Part shown: positions 10,945 to 24,600 of the stretch, in pieces
Layout: each line of letters opens with the position of its first letter
How positions within the stretch are numbered: position 1 is the first letter of the stretch
Assembly (NCBI RefSeq): GCF_019112545.1
Contig: NW_025064892.1
Span: 973,921-1,037,920 of the forward strand
Reading direction: 5' to 3'
Source: Guyanagaster necrorhizus
Taxonomy: Eukaryota > Basidiomycota > Agaricomycetes > Agaricales > Physalacriaceae
Length of the DNA: 64,000 nucleotides
Notes under the pieces: generated by a model
The model's database searches: none
Told to the model about the DNA's origin: nothing
What the model saw: only the letters and a program-made list of their open reading frames with translations
Made by a program: the position numbers and the translations under genes

Positions 10945-11865
10945 CATATCTTAAGTAGTCATCTCAGATCTGAGACCTCAATTCATATCCACATTCTTGG
11001 ATGACCTCTATTGTCTTTTAAACATCAAACACAACATATCTACTGCATATCACCTATAGACAGATGGCCAAACAGAATGAGTCAACCAAAAAGTGGAAAA
11101 ATATCTCTGCCTTTTCATAAACTACCAGCAGGACAACTGGATGGAATGGTTGGCCCTCACTGCCTTTCAACACAACAATCAGATACACTTGGCCACAGAG
11201 AAAACACCATTCTTCATTAACCATGGCTGGCATCCAAATGTTGCTCAAACTGAATGACACTAAATCACAACTCCCACATTAACTGACTTTGCCTTGGCCA
11301 TGTCAAAGATTCACTCAGAAACTAAAGCAGCTCTAGAAAAGGCTGCTACAACTATAAAAACCCAGTATGACAAGCATTGTCATACTGCATACAAATACTC
11401 CATCAATGACAAGGTGTGGCTCAACATGATCAACCTTCATCTTCTGCATCCCAAATGGAAATTAGCCAACAAACATACTGGCCCATTTTCAGTCCTATCA
11501 AAGATTGGAGCTACTGCCTATAAATTACATCTTCCATCAGCCTGGAAGATACATGATGTCCTCAATGAATCACTATTAACACCATATATTACACTCATAT
11601 TCCCCAATCAAGAACATTCTTTACCACCATCTCCTGATCTTATTGATGACAAGAAACATTACAAAGTTGACTGAGTCTTGAACTATAAATTATGAAAGAT
11701 CAAGGCTAAAGACAGTGGAATGACAATGACAGTTGATTATTTGGTCAGCTGGAAAGACTATAGACCCAAATTCAATCAATAGGTCAATAAAAAACTAATG
11801 AACACTGCAGATGCCATATGAGATTACAAATTATCTCTAAATTAAGCCATCAGGATGATGGTCTT
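10945..11865 (+). pseudogene. B1 integrase distal part and chromodomain
   Basis: Resumes family B after A2. Homologous to B2 from about 24,185 on. Integrase core end: FISTFLDDLY region near 10,985 and the catalytic Glu of TDGQTE near 11,075, then QQDNWMEWLALTAFQHN. The C-terminal integrase domain lies in the 126-codon open stretch 11,294-11,674 (NDKVWLNMINLHL). A degraded chromodomain (VDYLVSWKDY near 11,740) follows. Stops interrupt it. It ends just before the purine tract AAAGAGGGAGTAA at 11,866-11,878. Confidence 0.82.
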
Positions 11866-11878
11866 AAAGAGGGAGTAA

Positions 11879-12336
11879 TGTTAAGATCTTTCTATCTTTT
11901 CCTTAGATTAACCCCTATTTATGCTTAGTTAGAGTGCTAAAACAGGTGCTTAAGACTATGGGACAAAGCTTAATCATCACAACTAGCCAAGTCTGTCATT
12001 GTCTTTCAATGCAACAGCATTGCCCAACAATGCATAATCATTCTTTTATGCATAGTAGTGACACCCTAGGACAATGGGCACAATAGACACAGAAATGTAC
12101 AATAAGCAGTAGTATTATTAGCAGGATCTGTACAGTATTTAAAGATCACTCGCTCTCACTGGTAATTCTCAGCTTCAAGCTAAAGTTTATTTTCACATCA
12201 TCTCCTCTTGAGTCAGCCTTAAGGCCTTGACACATCATAACTACTATTTACAACCAGTGAACTCTGACATTCCACTTGAAGTGTGAAGTGACATCAGTTT
12301 ATCATGTCTATAGTCACATGCAACTTGGGTCTAATA
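11879..12336 (+). repeat. B1 3' LTR
   Basis: 458 bp, pairs with 4,657-5,116. Starts TGTTAAGATC right after a polypurine tract and ends TCTAATA (terminal CA changed to TA). The next five bases, AGAGC, repeat those before the 5' LTR. Confidence 0.92.
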
Positions 12337-12341
12337 AGAGC

Positions 12342-15300
12342 ATGTGAACTTATCTGAGATATTGGAATGACTCATGAAGTCTCTTATAGCTATGATGGTT
12401 AGAGAATTATTTGCTCTGTCAAAAGTTAGTAGCATAGTAAAATAAGAGTTGACTATGAAACAAGTATCTCTGAATAAATCCAGAAAGAATAGCAAGTAAC
12501 AGTTTGAGCTAGTCATAAAAGAAGAATCAGAGTCAGAGAGTGAAGACAGAGTCACCAAGGCCCTTTCATTTGCAGAAATGGATGATGAAAAGAGAACTGA
12601 GTTGCTGACAGATGCTGTATACCTATCTGAGGTCCTATTTGAAGGAAACTTTGTTGTGATCACTGAGATCAGCAATAGAGTTTCAAAAGGTGCAGTAGTC
12701 TGGCAAGACCCTTTTGAGCAATATCTGAATGATGCAGTAGAGAAAAGAGAAGTCTCAAAGCAAGTCTATGTAGCTAAAGACTCACAGACCTTGTGCTCTG
12801 TCTTCTCTTTTATAAATAGGGTGGAATAGTTTGAAAGCCTATATGATATAGATTTGCAGATTGTGTTAATGTCTAGCTGAGTGGCTGAGAATCTGGGATT
12901 GGTATATGACTCAGACAAAGTGATAAACATGCAATCTGCAAATAAACAAGTAGAGAAGTCTCTCAGAATGGTGAGAAATATCCTATTCTTATTCAGTGAT
13001 ATCACTGTATATCTACAAGTACATATCATCAAGGATTCTGCCTATAATATATTGCTTGGTAGACCCTTTGATATGCTAACAACAAGTACAGTGTATAACA
13101 CAGCAGATGGAGGACAGACAATTAAGATAAAGAACTCTAACTCCACATGATGTGCAATAGTACCAATATTCCTTAGAGGACAGAAGAAGTTCATAACATA
13201 TAAAGTAAATAAGAGTTTTCAATAATCAATGATTTGATTAATGATCAAGGAGATTTAGCACTAATAATAGAATCTGATCAAGATAGTGATCTGATGATCA
13301 ATGAATATGCAAAATCCACAGGATCCTATGAATTTAAAAGAGAAGAATTGTGGATGGTATATGCTGTTGCAAGCTCAATAGTGTGTGGTGAGAATATGAA
13401 GATGCATGAGACTTTATCCTTATATTTTGAGGTGCTTAAAGAAATAAAAGATACAAAAAGACAGAGAAAAAGCATAGAGACATATGTGAGGGATAGTGCA
13501 CAATGTTAGGCTTCCACTAACACTCACAAATCTCTAGCACTGCTTCTGCTAGAGTCAGATTCTAAATGTTGAGTCTGAGTCTGGTTTCAATATAGAAGTA
13601 TAATGAGATAAGCTATAAGAATTTTGTGGAGAGAGATAGAGAGTTGTAGCTAGTAGATATAATCTGCCATTGTGGCAAGAGTATTCACACCAGATAGTCA
13701 GAGAGTGTAGTAGGTGTATTAAACCTTAGCTTAAGACTAAGGTATATCAGTATGTACCACTGTCTTATATACTGTCTAAAGAACCCTATGTCCTACAGGT
13801 GACTATTGTCTGCTTTTTATGCTCTCTGCTTATTGTCTGGGATAACAATGACTGTGCTCTTGCTTTTGTTTGTTATTATCACTCTATTGTACTATTGCTA
13901 TGGTGAGTTTTCCATATGCCACAGTTTTCATTGTGTTCAAGATATAGACTGGTGATAGTTACTATATTGTTTCTTGTTATGTTATTGTGTATTGATGAAT
14001 AAGGTGTAGCCATGGTGTCATCATATCTTCATCATCAAGCATTGGCAGATCATGATTTAAAGACAGAAATCATGACACACAAAATGTATATAAGAGATGA
14101 TGCAAGGCTAGATCAGATCAACATACAGAGGTTAGCTTTTTTGATAGAATCAGCATAGAGTATACTCCACCCACAGTAGAATCTGTAAAGGATGTCTTTG
14201 CAACTAAGAAATATAAGCCAGTAGTGCAAAAGATACCATCTATTACAGGAGAATTACTATCAGAGTTCCATATTGTGCATGAAATCAGAGGAGATCTATT
14301 AGTGAGCATGCCTTAATTGAGTATCCATCCATCAGAATATATGCCAACAGGAAAATACATCTAAGAGTGTAAAGAGATAATTGACAGGATCCACTCAGAA
14401 GACTTTCTCTGGCTAGAAGAGCACAAACTCATGCATAAGTTTATGTGTCTGCAGAATGAGAGATTTGCTTGGGATGATACTAAGCAAGGCTATTTTAAGG
14501 AGGAATACTTCTTTCCAGTGACCATTCCAGCAGTAAAGCATACACCTTAGATATAAAAGAACATACTGATTCCACCAGGAATATTTGATCAAATATGCAA
14601 AATAATAAAAACCAAAATCAATGCAGAGGTGTATAAGTCATCAAACTCCTCTTATCACTTGCATTGGTTTTGTGTGGTTAAGAATAAAAAGACTCTGAGG
14701 CTAGTTTATGGCCTGAAGCCTTTGAATATGATCACTATTAAGCACTCAGAAGTGCCTTCAGCAATAGATGAGCTAGCAGAGCATTTTGCAGGATGTTTCT
14801 GTAGTGGCACATTGGATCTCTATGTAGGATATAATGAGAGAACCTTAGATGAAAGGTCTTGGGATCTTATCATATTCCAAACACTGTTTGATATGCTAAG
14901 ACTTGTGATGTTGTCTATGAGATAGACCAACTCAGTACTAATATTTCATGATGATATGATATATATCTTGAAGGATGAAGTACTCTACATCACTATACTA
15001 TATGTAGATGATGTTCCAGTACAAAGACTGAAAATATGCTATGAAATTAAAGATGGGAGGTATGAAACCATTGAGAAAAACCAAGGGATTCACAGATTTA
15101 TATGAGAGCACTTTCAGAACATGAACCATGTTGTACAGCATATGAAATATGCTAGAGGAACTTTCTCTAGTTATAATGCTGTCTTTTGTGCATCAGAAAT
15201 CATGGTTGTGGGATACTGCTGCATCTATGAAGGCAGAAAACCTGAAATAGACAAAGTGAAAGTGATAATATAATGGAGACCATATGAAGACTTGGAAGAT

Positions 15301-17375
15301 GTGTGCTTCTTTCTGGAAACAGTGAGGGTACACAGGATATTCATTAAAGATTATGCAAAGAAAGCAGATGCCTTAACAAAGTTAACATGTTTAAAAGTAT
15401 CATTTGAATTTAGAGAAGAGTAGAGAGAATCTATACAGATATTAAAGAATTCATTGCACTTTAGTCTATCTTTAATGCCAATTGATTATAAATTAGAGAC
15501 AGATGTAATATTGGGGATAGACACATCATACCATGCAGTTGGATTCTATATCTATCAAGTAGACTCAGATAACCCAAGATGAAGGAGATATGCATGCTTT
15601 GGCTCCATTATTTTAAATGAGTGAGAAGTGTGCTTTTTACAGCCAAAATGAGAGCTCTATAGACTATTCAGAGCTCTACATGCATGCTAACATTGGCTAT
15701 TTGGAGTAAGAAAATTAGTAGTAGAGACAGATGCATAATACATCACAGAAATGCTTAGAAACCCTGATAAGGTTTCTAATGCTGTGATAAACAGATGGAT
15801 AAAGTCCATTCTAATGTTCCACTTCATATTAGTATATATTTCAAGTGAGAGACATGCATCAGATAGATTATCTAGATACAGCTTCCAGCCAGGAGATAAG
15901 GAGTACTCAAATCCAGAAGATGAATATAATCCATCAGATAAAGAACTATGAGAATTCATTAATGAAACTAAGGAGAAAGTAAAAGACATTGTAGAATTTA
16001 AAGAGAGAATTGACATCCAATATGGCTTCATAACTATTGCCAGAGCAGTATATGACTTTTACAAAGATAAAGTAATACAGAAATCCTTAGAGTATGATGA
16101 AATGCATGCAGTACTGTATAACACAGGACTACTGCTCCCCAATACTGCAGAGTATAATGATATAGTGAGTTATGATGAATCACAAAGAAGTAGGTACATA
16201 AAGACACTAGATAAGCAATTGCCACAGATAATCGAGTGGCATGAAAACCCTACTATACAGATATCCAGATTTAATGATAATCAGTACTGAAACTTTATGG
16301 TGGATAAAGAAAAGCTATATAGATGAGATATAGAGCCAGAATATAAGTCAGTCATTTATCCAGAGAAGAGAATGTATATAATGAAAGCTGCATATGACCA
16401 GTTTGGATACAGAGGGATATATATGATAAAAATATTGATTAAAGAGAGATTTTGGTGGCCAGAGATGGAGTGTGATATCTTTTGGTTTGTTAGCACTTGT
16501 AATATATACTAGGAGTGCCAGAAGACTATCATCAAGGCTTCTTCAATGGTGACCTTTACACTATCAATCTTTCAGATATTACATGCAGATACAATGCACA
16601 TGCTAGAGATATCAAACTATCACAAGTATATTGTGCATGGATATTGTATGCTAACTAGCTGAATAGAGAGACAAATCTTAATGAGTAAAACTGTGCATAT
16701 TATTACTTCATACTAGTGATGTGAACTGACAAAATCACTGTAAGAAAACAGATGAGATGCTCTCTCTTCTTTGCAGTTACTGGCATATATCTGATATTAC
16801 CACTTGATGTGCTAGAAGCAACATAGCTAGTTGAGTATTCAGAGAGAATTTTAGAGGATTAGAAGCTCCATGAATTGCACACAGTAGTGCTGGAGAAACA
16901 TGCAGATAAAGTAGCAGAAATATGTAATAATATGAATGAGAAAAAGAAACAAGATATATTAAAGTATGCAACAATACATGCAAATAAAATTAAGTCTTAT
17001 AACTTCAAATGAGGGGACTTAGTTTTAATGCATAATATACAGATTGAGAGTGCACTGAATACTAAGATGAAACTGAGGTATTTGGGTCTCTTAGTGGTAC
17101 TGGTCTGTTCAAGTGCAGGAAACTACATTCTGGCAGAACTAGATGGCATGTTAATTGGTTCAAAGATCACAGCATTCTGCATGATTCCATATCTCACATG
17201 CAATTCAATAGAAATTGATGATAAGATTATGCATTGGCTGTACAAAGATTCAAAGGAATTGTGAAGAATAATAAACATACCAGAAGCAAAAGACAGATGG
17301 CTATCAAGCTTCACTAAAGAATTTGAAGAATCATTAAATCCAAAGATTTTGGATACAGTTAACCTAAATGAAGAT
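12342..17375 (+). pseudogene. Family C protease-RT-RNase H-integrase
   Basis: Continues family C after B1. Retropepsin-like region 12,820-13,160: the catalytic D-T/S-G is degraded to DID, but the flap-side ILLGRPFD motif survives near 13,050. Between 13,510 and 14,099 is a poorly conserved linker with no intact ORF. RT spans about 14,330-15,330: FAWDDT, the SSNSSYHLHWFCVVK block and an intact catalytic YVDD at 15,001-15,012. RNase H is near 15,480-15,950 (ILGIDTSYHAVGFY). Integrase zinc region and core start near 16,370 (ERFWWPEME, then a Cys pair), with an internal deletion near 16,700. The C-terminal domain follows (17,028-17,264 open; AGNYILAELDG). It has many stops and is inactive. Confidence 0.82.
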
Positions 17376-17512
17376 TAGTGCACAATGCAGAAATGCCTTT
17401 TATAGGTATATAATTACTAAGTAATAACAGGATGTACAGCACTAGCTACTCTACTTGTGATGCAAGAAAATTCAAAAGATATAGTTTATGAATATATATG
17501 TCTAAAGCCATA

Positions 17513-17981
17513 TGTTATAATTTTTCACCTTTTCTTTATATTTTCCTCATATTAACCTCTATTTATGCTTAGTCAGAGCATCTATACCAGTGCTTAGAAC
17601 TGTGGGAGAAGCTTAGTCAGCACAACAAGTCAATCTATCATTATCTTCCAACATAGTGATTAGCTCTCAACAATATACAATCAATCTTTTGTGGACAGTA
17701 GCAATATCTAAAGACAATGGGCACAAAGACTTAGAGACATACAATAGATAGTTCTATATTTAATTTGATAGTGTACATTATATAAGTAAGCTCACTCTCA
17801 CTGGTTAAACCTCAGCTTTGAGCTAAAGTTTATTCATCTCATTTTATTCTTGAGCTATCTTGCAAAGACTTTGAGGCACTTAGTCAATAAAGCACAATAA
17901 GTGAACTCTGATGCAAAGGTTTGAACATGAAATCACATCAGTTTATCATATGTTTTGATCATATGCAACTTGAGTCTAACA
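17513..17981 (+). repeat. B2 5' LTR
   Basis: 469 bp, TGTTATAATTTTTC to GAGTCTAACA. A TATA box (TATATAA) starts at 17,779 and AGCTTTGAGCTAA lies at 17,814-17,826, 35 bp downstream, the expected position of the mRNA 5' end. Partner LTR: 25,095-25,563, also 469 bp. Confidence 0.94.
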
Positions 17982-17982
17982 A

Positions 17983-17995
17983 TTAGCTTAAAGCT
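17983..17995 (+). other. B2 primer-binding site, probably self-primed
   Basis: TTAGCTTAAAGCT, one base after the LTR, is complementary to the LTR segment 17,814-17,826 with a single mismatch (C-to-T in the primer site). No tRNA-like TGG start. Same layout as B1. Confidence 0.6.
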
Positions 17996-18219
17996 TACTG
18001 CTTTTCTTTTCTTATATATAATAAGCACAAAGAAAACCAAATGCAACCTATAACTACTACTACTTTTGACCTCACCAACAACTTCTTTAAGCTTTTAGTT
18101 TCCATCATCAGAACACTACTTAGGCTTCTTACTATTATTTAACTTTGTTGAAGATGCTAATCAGTAACCACTTGGATAGTCAGACACTATCAAGCTTTTC
18201 AGCAAGTACAACAGATTTT

Positions 18220-21175
18220 ATGAAATGCCACCTTTAACCTCCCCTTCCATAACATCTCAGCATCTACCAGAGTCTCCTTCCAGCCCCTGCATAGACTCTT
18301 ATCTAAAGCCAAGCCTAGTGGCTTGCATTTATGGAACATTCAAGAGAAAGAAGAACACAGATACTCTTCTAGACTCAGACAATCAGACAGTCAAAATAGC
18401 AACTCTCACCTTACAGAGTTCAAGAACCCATAGATCTCACTCCTTATTTCTAACCACAAAGATGAAGACCTCTCTGAGGATTTCTTTAATGACTTACCAT
18501 TCCTCAACTCTTTCACTACCCCAAGAGAGTCTGGCATTGGAGACCATGCTTGAAACTCTCTTGATACCCTTAAGATGGCTTTAAGACTCTAGAGTATTTC
18601 AACAAACTCAGACTACAACTCCCTTTATGTTATGCCTGCCAGAAGCCCTGCTTTGTTGGTCTATACTGACTATAGTAGCAATGAGGTGATCAACTTCAAC
18701 TCACATAATAAAGAGCTACAAAAGCCATACAGAGACACAATTACTGCTGGACTCAACAAGAGCAGAAGGCTTCATACTCTCTTTGTCCTGAGAGAAGAAC
18801 CTTAAAATATTAACACAGACAGATAGACCTACAGCTATTCTACCTCTAACATGTCAGAGGTAGCTGATAGAGCTTTTGCTTGACATGAAGAAGAAAAATA
18901 TAATAGATAGTGGTGACATGAGTAGCACCTTCATAAAGCTGCCACCTGGAGATCTGTTTTTCTAATCTGGTATAGTCTGAAAACATCAGACTTGCCATTT
19001 AGGGAGTCCAGCACCCCAACAAGAAGTGAAACTGATCTCTGAACTGGGTTAGCAGAAGCTATCACTGCCAGTAAAGCCTAAAGATACACTATGTATTCTA
19101 CTCCTACTAGAACTTCCAGCATTGCTGATACCAACACTATCTCCTCTCATACTGAATTCATACTTGATGTCTATAGGCTTTGAGTCCTCAGAAATGCTCA
19201 CATCTCTGACCACAGTCTTTAACACTTTCTGGGAGAAAAAATTACAGCACTCTTTTTCAATTCTTAGTATTACAGAAACTTCTGCATCTATTGCCAAGAA
19301 TTGGAGAAGAAAATAGCACACAGCAGAAGCTGATATGATATCAACATCAGAGCTGGATGACCTATTGACCAGTCTCCTCCTCAGACTGCCTCTCCTGAAG
19401 CAGGATCCAGTATCAGAGTTGATGATCAGTTTATCAGTGACCATCAAAGTCCCTGCCTAATCTATTTATAACCAGCTAGAGAGCTCTCTCATCAAAGGCA
19501 GCAAGGTTGAGGAGAGTGATGAGAACAAGAATGACAAGAACAATAAAAAATGGGTCTGGAATATGCTCTCTAGATGGATATGAGAGTATATCACAGAAAG
19601 TATAGACAATGAAGCACTGATGGAGAAAATTCAACATAACAGAGAATGAGAGTATCAGGACTTATATAAAGAAGGGGTAATATTCCTATAATGATATGCT
19701 AAGTGGTTAGTGTCAAGCATGGGACAACTATATATTAACACAGAACTATTGGAGCAGCAGAATATTCTATAATATTCTATCACTAAACATGTTATTTCTG
19801 TTTATAACAAGAGGCACCCTAAAGATCAGCTTGATGACTTGCTGAAATACCAGTCAAAGTTTGACATACAACTAATGCTATAAATGCTGACCACAATCTC
19901 AAAGAGGGCCATATACATAACTCTCTCTATACAAACAAGCCAAAGTCATTATTTATACTCCACTCCCTCCATTCAATCTTAGAGCTCAATCTCCTCCTGA
20001 TAAAGCTGAAGAAAATAGGAGCAGCAAGAAATCTGTTTGAGATGACCCCAAGGCAATTAAACTCAGATTTACAATTTAAAATAGGGTCATTATATGAAAG
20101 AAAGCCCTTTCTATGGAGAGTCTGGTGGCCAACAATAATTGACTTCATTCATTTCCTGGCCTGCCTACTGAGTGGCAGTGCTCTCCCTACAATCAATACC
20201 TAAACCCTATAGACACTCTCCCAGAAAGCACCACCATACTCTAGTGTAAGCCAGATCTACTCTGCAAACTCTGCTCATTTAAGGGTGCCTCTGATAATAT
20301 TGACCATTTTCTTATAGACTGCAAACAATACTTTGAAGTATATATTGCATATTTGAGAGCCAACATGAACAAAGTAGCCTTTGCCATGTCCTATCTTGAG
20401 AATAAGATGAAAATCTGATAGATTCTGATCTTCCTGAATTTTTACTTCATTATACATCAGTATCACCACCTTTCATTCTGGTCTGTCTTTAAGCAAATGC
20501 TTAATAATAAATTTATCAACTCAGCTGTATAAGAAGTACACAAATCAAAGATCAAGGAGTTCAGGATGGGTGACAAACTGGTGATCAAATACTTTGACAA
20601 GCTGGAATGACTCACTAAACTTGCTGGCATCTGGGATGATGTTGCCAATGATGAAAGAATAGTGAAAGAATGGTAGAAGTCTTTAAATGAGAAGCACTGG
20701 CTTTCTATATCAAGATGATTTTGAATATTAGAAAGTTTATCCCAAAAGAATATGACAAATGAAAGAAACAGATTATTGAAATGTATAAGAAGTGACAATG
20801 GCAGAAGGCAGAACAATCAAACCTGCAGGACTACCAGAGAATGAGTCAGCCAATGACTTCAAACCAGAAGACCAGCAACCAATCTAGTACTAAGACAGAA
20901 GAATTGTCAACCACCAGTGCACCCTCCTACAGAACCCAGAAGATGAGGACTGGGACCACTTATACTGGGGCTGGTAAGCCTATGGACATTGACCAGTTGA
21001 AGAAAGAAGAGAAATGTTTTAATTGTAGACAGAAAGATCATATGATAAAGGACTGTCTAAAGAAGAAATGAACTCAGAAAGACATATGGGCTTAGATTGC
21101 TGAACTGCAGAAGGAGGCTGAAGAACTCAGCACAGAAACAAAAGTTGAGGAGGTAAAAGATGGGGCTGACCAGTA
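18220..21175 (+). pseudogene. B2 gag with zinc knuckle
   Basis: Capsid/nucleocapsid region in several frames with many stops. The first open part (18,225-18,584) has a Ser/Thr/Pro-rich leader shared with B1. The middle (19,500-20,800) is a charged helical region with capsid-like character. Near 20,841-21,071 (76 codons open) is a Gln/Ser/Thr-rich stretch, then a C-X2-C-X4-H-X4-C knuckle, CFNCRQKDHMIKDC, at about 21,018-21,060, for binding element RNA. Protease follows near 21,640. Confidence 0.8.
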
Positions 21176-21619
21176 AATGATTCTACTGAGTCAGCCAGAA
21201 AGAACAGTATATCACAAGTAGCTACAGGATAGACTAATAGTACTTTTATAAATACTTCTATGTCTAACTTAAACATATATTCACATATATCCCAATCCTC
21301 TACTACTAAACACATGACACCTGAATTGCCAAAAACCAAAACTCAAATGCCTGAGAGCTGAACAGAGGGAGAGACCCCCACTAAATAGCTCAAGCCATTC
21401 AAAACCAAATGGACTTAGAGAGCAATCAAGGATGCCACAACAGAAGAAGCAGCAAAGGCAGTGCTGAAGAATTGAGTACACAGAATCTGGGCTGAAGAAG
21501 TCATCAATAAAATGATAAAAGAAATGAAAAAGGCTGAAAGGCATCAGGCCTTTGAGTGGCTTGATGAACTCCAGAGATCCTGATAATACATCTAACAAAC
21601 TAAGACCTCAGGATGAGAT

Positions 21620-24600
21620 TTGATGACCAAGGCTCAGATCAAGACCCTTACTAGCCATTCCACCCACATGGTAACTGCTTTAATTAACAGCAGCTGTATC
21701 AGCAGCTCAATCAATTATGCTTTTATCAATAAGCATGAATTACTAATACAAGCAACTGTGGCCTCTATCTCTGTTTACAATGCTGATGGCACAAAAAATC
21801 AAGCCAGTTCTATCATTAAATTCATTGAGCTATAGCTCACCATCAGAGATCACTCTGAGCAAATTGACTTGGCAGTCACTAATTTAAAAACTAAAGAAAT
21901 ATTTCTTGGCTATGACTAGCTGATCAGACATAATCTTCTGATCAACTGAAAAACTGAGTGAATCACCTTTGCTCAGTATAAGTGCCAAAAGATCCTCTTT
22001 AAGCTGCCTGATCAGGACTCTGAAGATTAATGGGATGAAGAAATAGAGGATGAGGAAACCATCCTCACTGTTGATCTAGAACAAGCAATTCATATATAGG
22101 CTGTGCACCACACCAGTGACCTGGCTGCCAAGGCCAATGCTGAAAAGAAGAAAAGGATGTTCAAGGAGATGGTACCTAAATGGGCCTAAGATTATCAGAA
22201 TCTGTTTGACAAGGAGAGCTTTGATGAATTACTGGAGCTTAAACCATGGAATCATGCTATTGAGCTCATCCTGAATGCTAGCACTAATCTTAATTGCAAA
22301 ACCTACTCTCTTAGCAATTATAAGCAAGCAGAACTTGACAAGTTCCTAGATGAGAACCTGTCCAGCAGAAGAATCTGACCTTTAAAATCACTGATAGCCT
22401 CACCATTCTTCTTTGTCAAGAAAAAAGATAGCAAACTCCAACTGGTCCAGAACTACTAAAAGTTAAATGAGATGATGATCAAGAATTGTTATCTATTACC
22501 TCTGATCTCAGAACTGATGGATAAACTATAGAGGGCCAAGTATTACATCAAGCTGAATATCTGCTAGGGCTACAATAACATATAAATAAAGGAGGGAGAT
22601 AAATGGAAAGCAGTCTTTAGGACTAACCATGGACTCTTTGAGCCCATAGTAATGTTTTTCAGACTCATGAACTCACCAGCAATCTTCCAATGGATGATGA
22701 ACAACATCTTCAAGGATCTCATCACCACTGGGAAGGTTACCATTTACTTAGACAATATTCTCCTCATGTTCAAAGATCATGAGGAGCATTAGTGACTAGT
22801 CTAGCAGGTGCTCACTCTCATATGCAAGCACAAGCTTTTTCTCAAAGCTGAAAAGTGTGAATTTGAGGTACTGGAAACAGAGTACCTCAGAGTAATCATA
22901 AGTGAAGAAAACATTTGCATGGATCTTGTCAAGGTGGCTAGTGTAACAGAATGGCAGGAACTCATAAAGAAGAAGGAGTTACAATCCTTCTTAAGGTTTA
23001 CAAACTTCTATCACTGGTTTATTCAGAACTACAGCAAGATCATATGGCCTATGACTCAGTTGACTGACAACACATCATGAGGATGAAGACCATCCCAATA
23101 GAGCATCTTCAATGATCTGAAATAATGACTAGCTGAGGATGTCATCCTCACCATTCTAACACAGGAAGAGAGATTCCAAGTTGAGGCCAACTCAAGTGAA
23201 GAGGCCATTGGTACTGTCCTTTCACAGGAACAAGACAGGAAGTGGAAACCTATAGCATTCCTCTTGAAGACTCTGACTATAACAGAGCAGAACTATGAGA
23301 TATACAACAAAGAGTTACTCATGATAATGCTCACCCTAGAGGAGTGGTGACATTATTTAATCAGCATGGCTCAGGTCTTTGAGATCTGGACAGATTATCA
23401 GAATCTGTGGTATTTTTGACAACCACAAAAACTTAACTGATGACAGGCTCACTGGATAACTGAACTGAGCCAGTATGAGTACACTCTGCATCATAAGGCA
23501 GAAACAGCAAATAAGAAAGCAGACCTCCTCAGCTAATGATCAGACCATAACCAGAGAGGAAATGATAATAAAAAGGTGACATTATTGAAGCCTGAATATT
23601 TCAGAGCTATGATAATGCCAATGAAGGAAGAGATCCATGAATAGATCAAGAGCATAATTCAGAACACCACCAAATAGGATCAAAGAATCACTCCACCTCT
23701 GAATCATGAATAAGAGTTGATCAGAGATGGAGAATTGATCTGATATGATAATCAGATCTATATTCTGAGGGACTAGCAACTTTATGGTGAAATCATTGCC
23801 ATCTATTATGATCACATGACAGCAGAACATCTGGAGATTGCCAAAACTAAGAAATTAGTTTTACAGGAGTACTGGTGGCCAAAATATAGAATATTATATC
23901 AGGGGTTGCAAAATATATTAGCAAGCCAAATCATCAACACAGCTATAGGCCACACCACTCCATTCAAATGAGATTCCAATGACACCTTGGACTCACATCT
24001 CAGTGGATATGATGACTGACTTACTGGAATATAATATTTATGATGTAATCATCATTATTATAGACTGCTTCTCTAAAGTGATCATTCTGATTGCATGCTC
24101 AATAGAATTAACATTAGAAGAATGGGCAAAAATTCTATGTGACAAAGTATATGCCAAATATAAAATGCCTCAGATCATTATTTCAGATCAGAGACTACAA
24201 TTCATCTCTAAATTCCTTGATGATCTATATCAACTACTTAATATTTGACAAAATATGTCAACCACTTATCATCCACAAACCAATGGCCAAACTGAATGAG
24301 TTAATAAAGAAGTCAAAAAATACCTTCACCTTTTTATTAACTACCAACAAGACAACTGGATTGAATGACTCACTCTTGCTGCCTTTCAACACAATAGAAT
24401 CTATTCTGCTACCAGTAAAACACTGTTCTTTGTCAACTATAGCCATCATCCCAATGTCACACACATGGAACAAATATCCACCTTGACCTCTATCTCCTAC
24501 AACTTCACACAAGAAATGACCAAAATCCATTCTGAAATACACATCATTCTAGAAAAAGTGGCTGTCACAATGAAAAAGCATGTCAACAAACATCACACTC

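Larger units (their letters stand above)
4657..12336 (+). mobile_element. Family B Ty3/gypsy element B1, interrupted by A2
   Basis: Complete at both ends: 5' LTR 4,657-5,116, 3' LTR 11,879-12,336, flanked by a perfect 5-bp target duplication AGAGC (4,652-4,656 and 12,337-12,341). Internally it keeps the primer site, gag start, distal integrase, chromodomain and polypurine tract. The middle (rest of gag, protease, RT, RNase H, start of integrase) is replaced by A2 (6,101-10,944), so insertion of A2 came with a deletion or recombination. Confidence 0.9.
2748..17507 (+). mobile_element. Family C Ty3/gypsy element, split by B1
   Basis: One gypsy element in two blocks (2,748-4,656 and 12,337-17,507) separated by B1, whose AGAGC target duplication marks the insertion point. 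Gag lies left of the insertion; protease, reverse transcriptase, RNase H and integrase lie right of it. I see no LTR for this family: the left end abuts the A1 LTR and the right end abuts the B2 LTR. It is the oldest layer of the nest here. CG dinucleotides are nearly gone. Confidence 0.8.
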
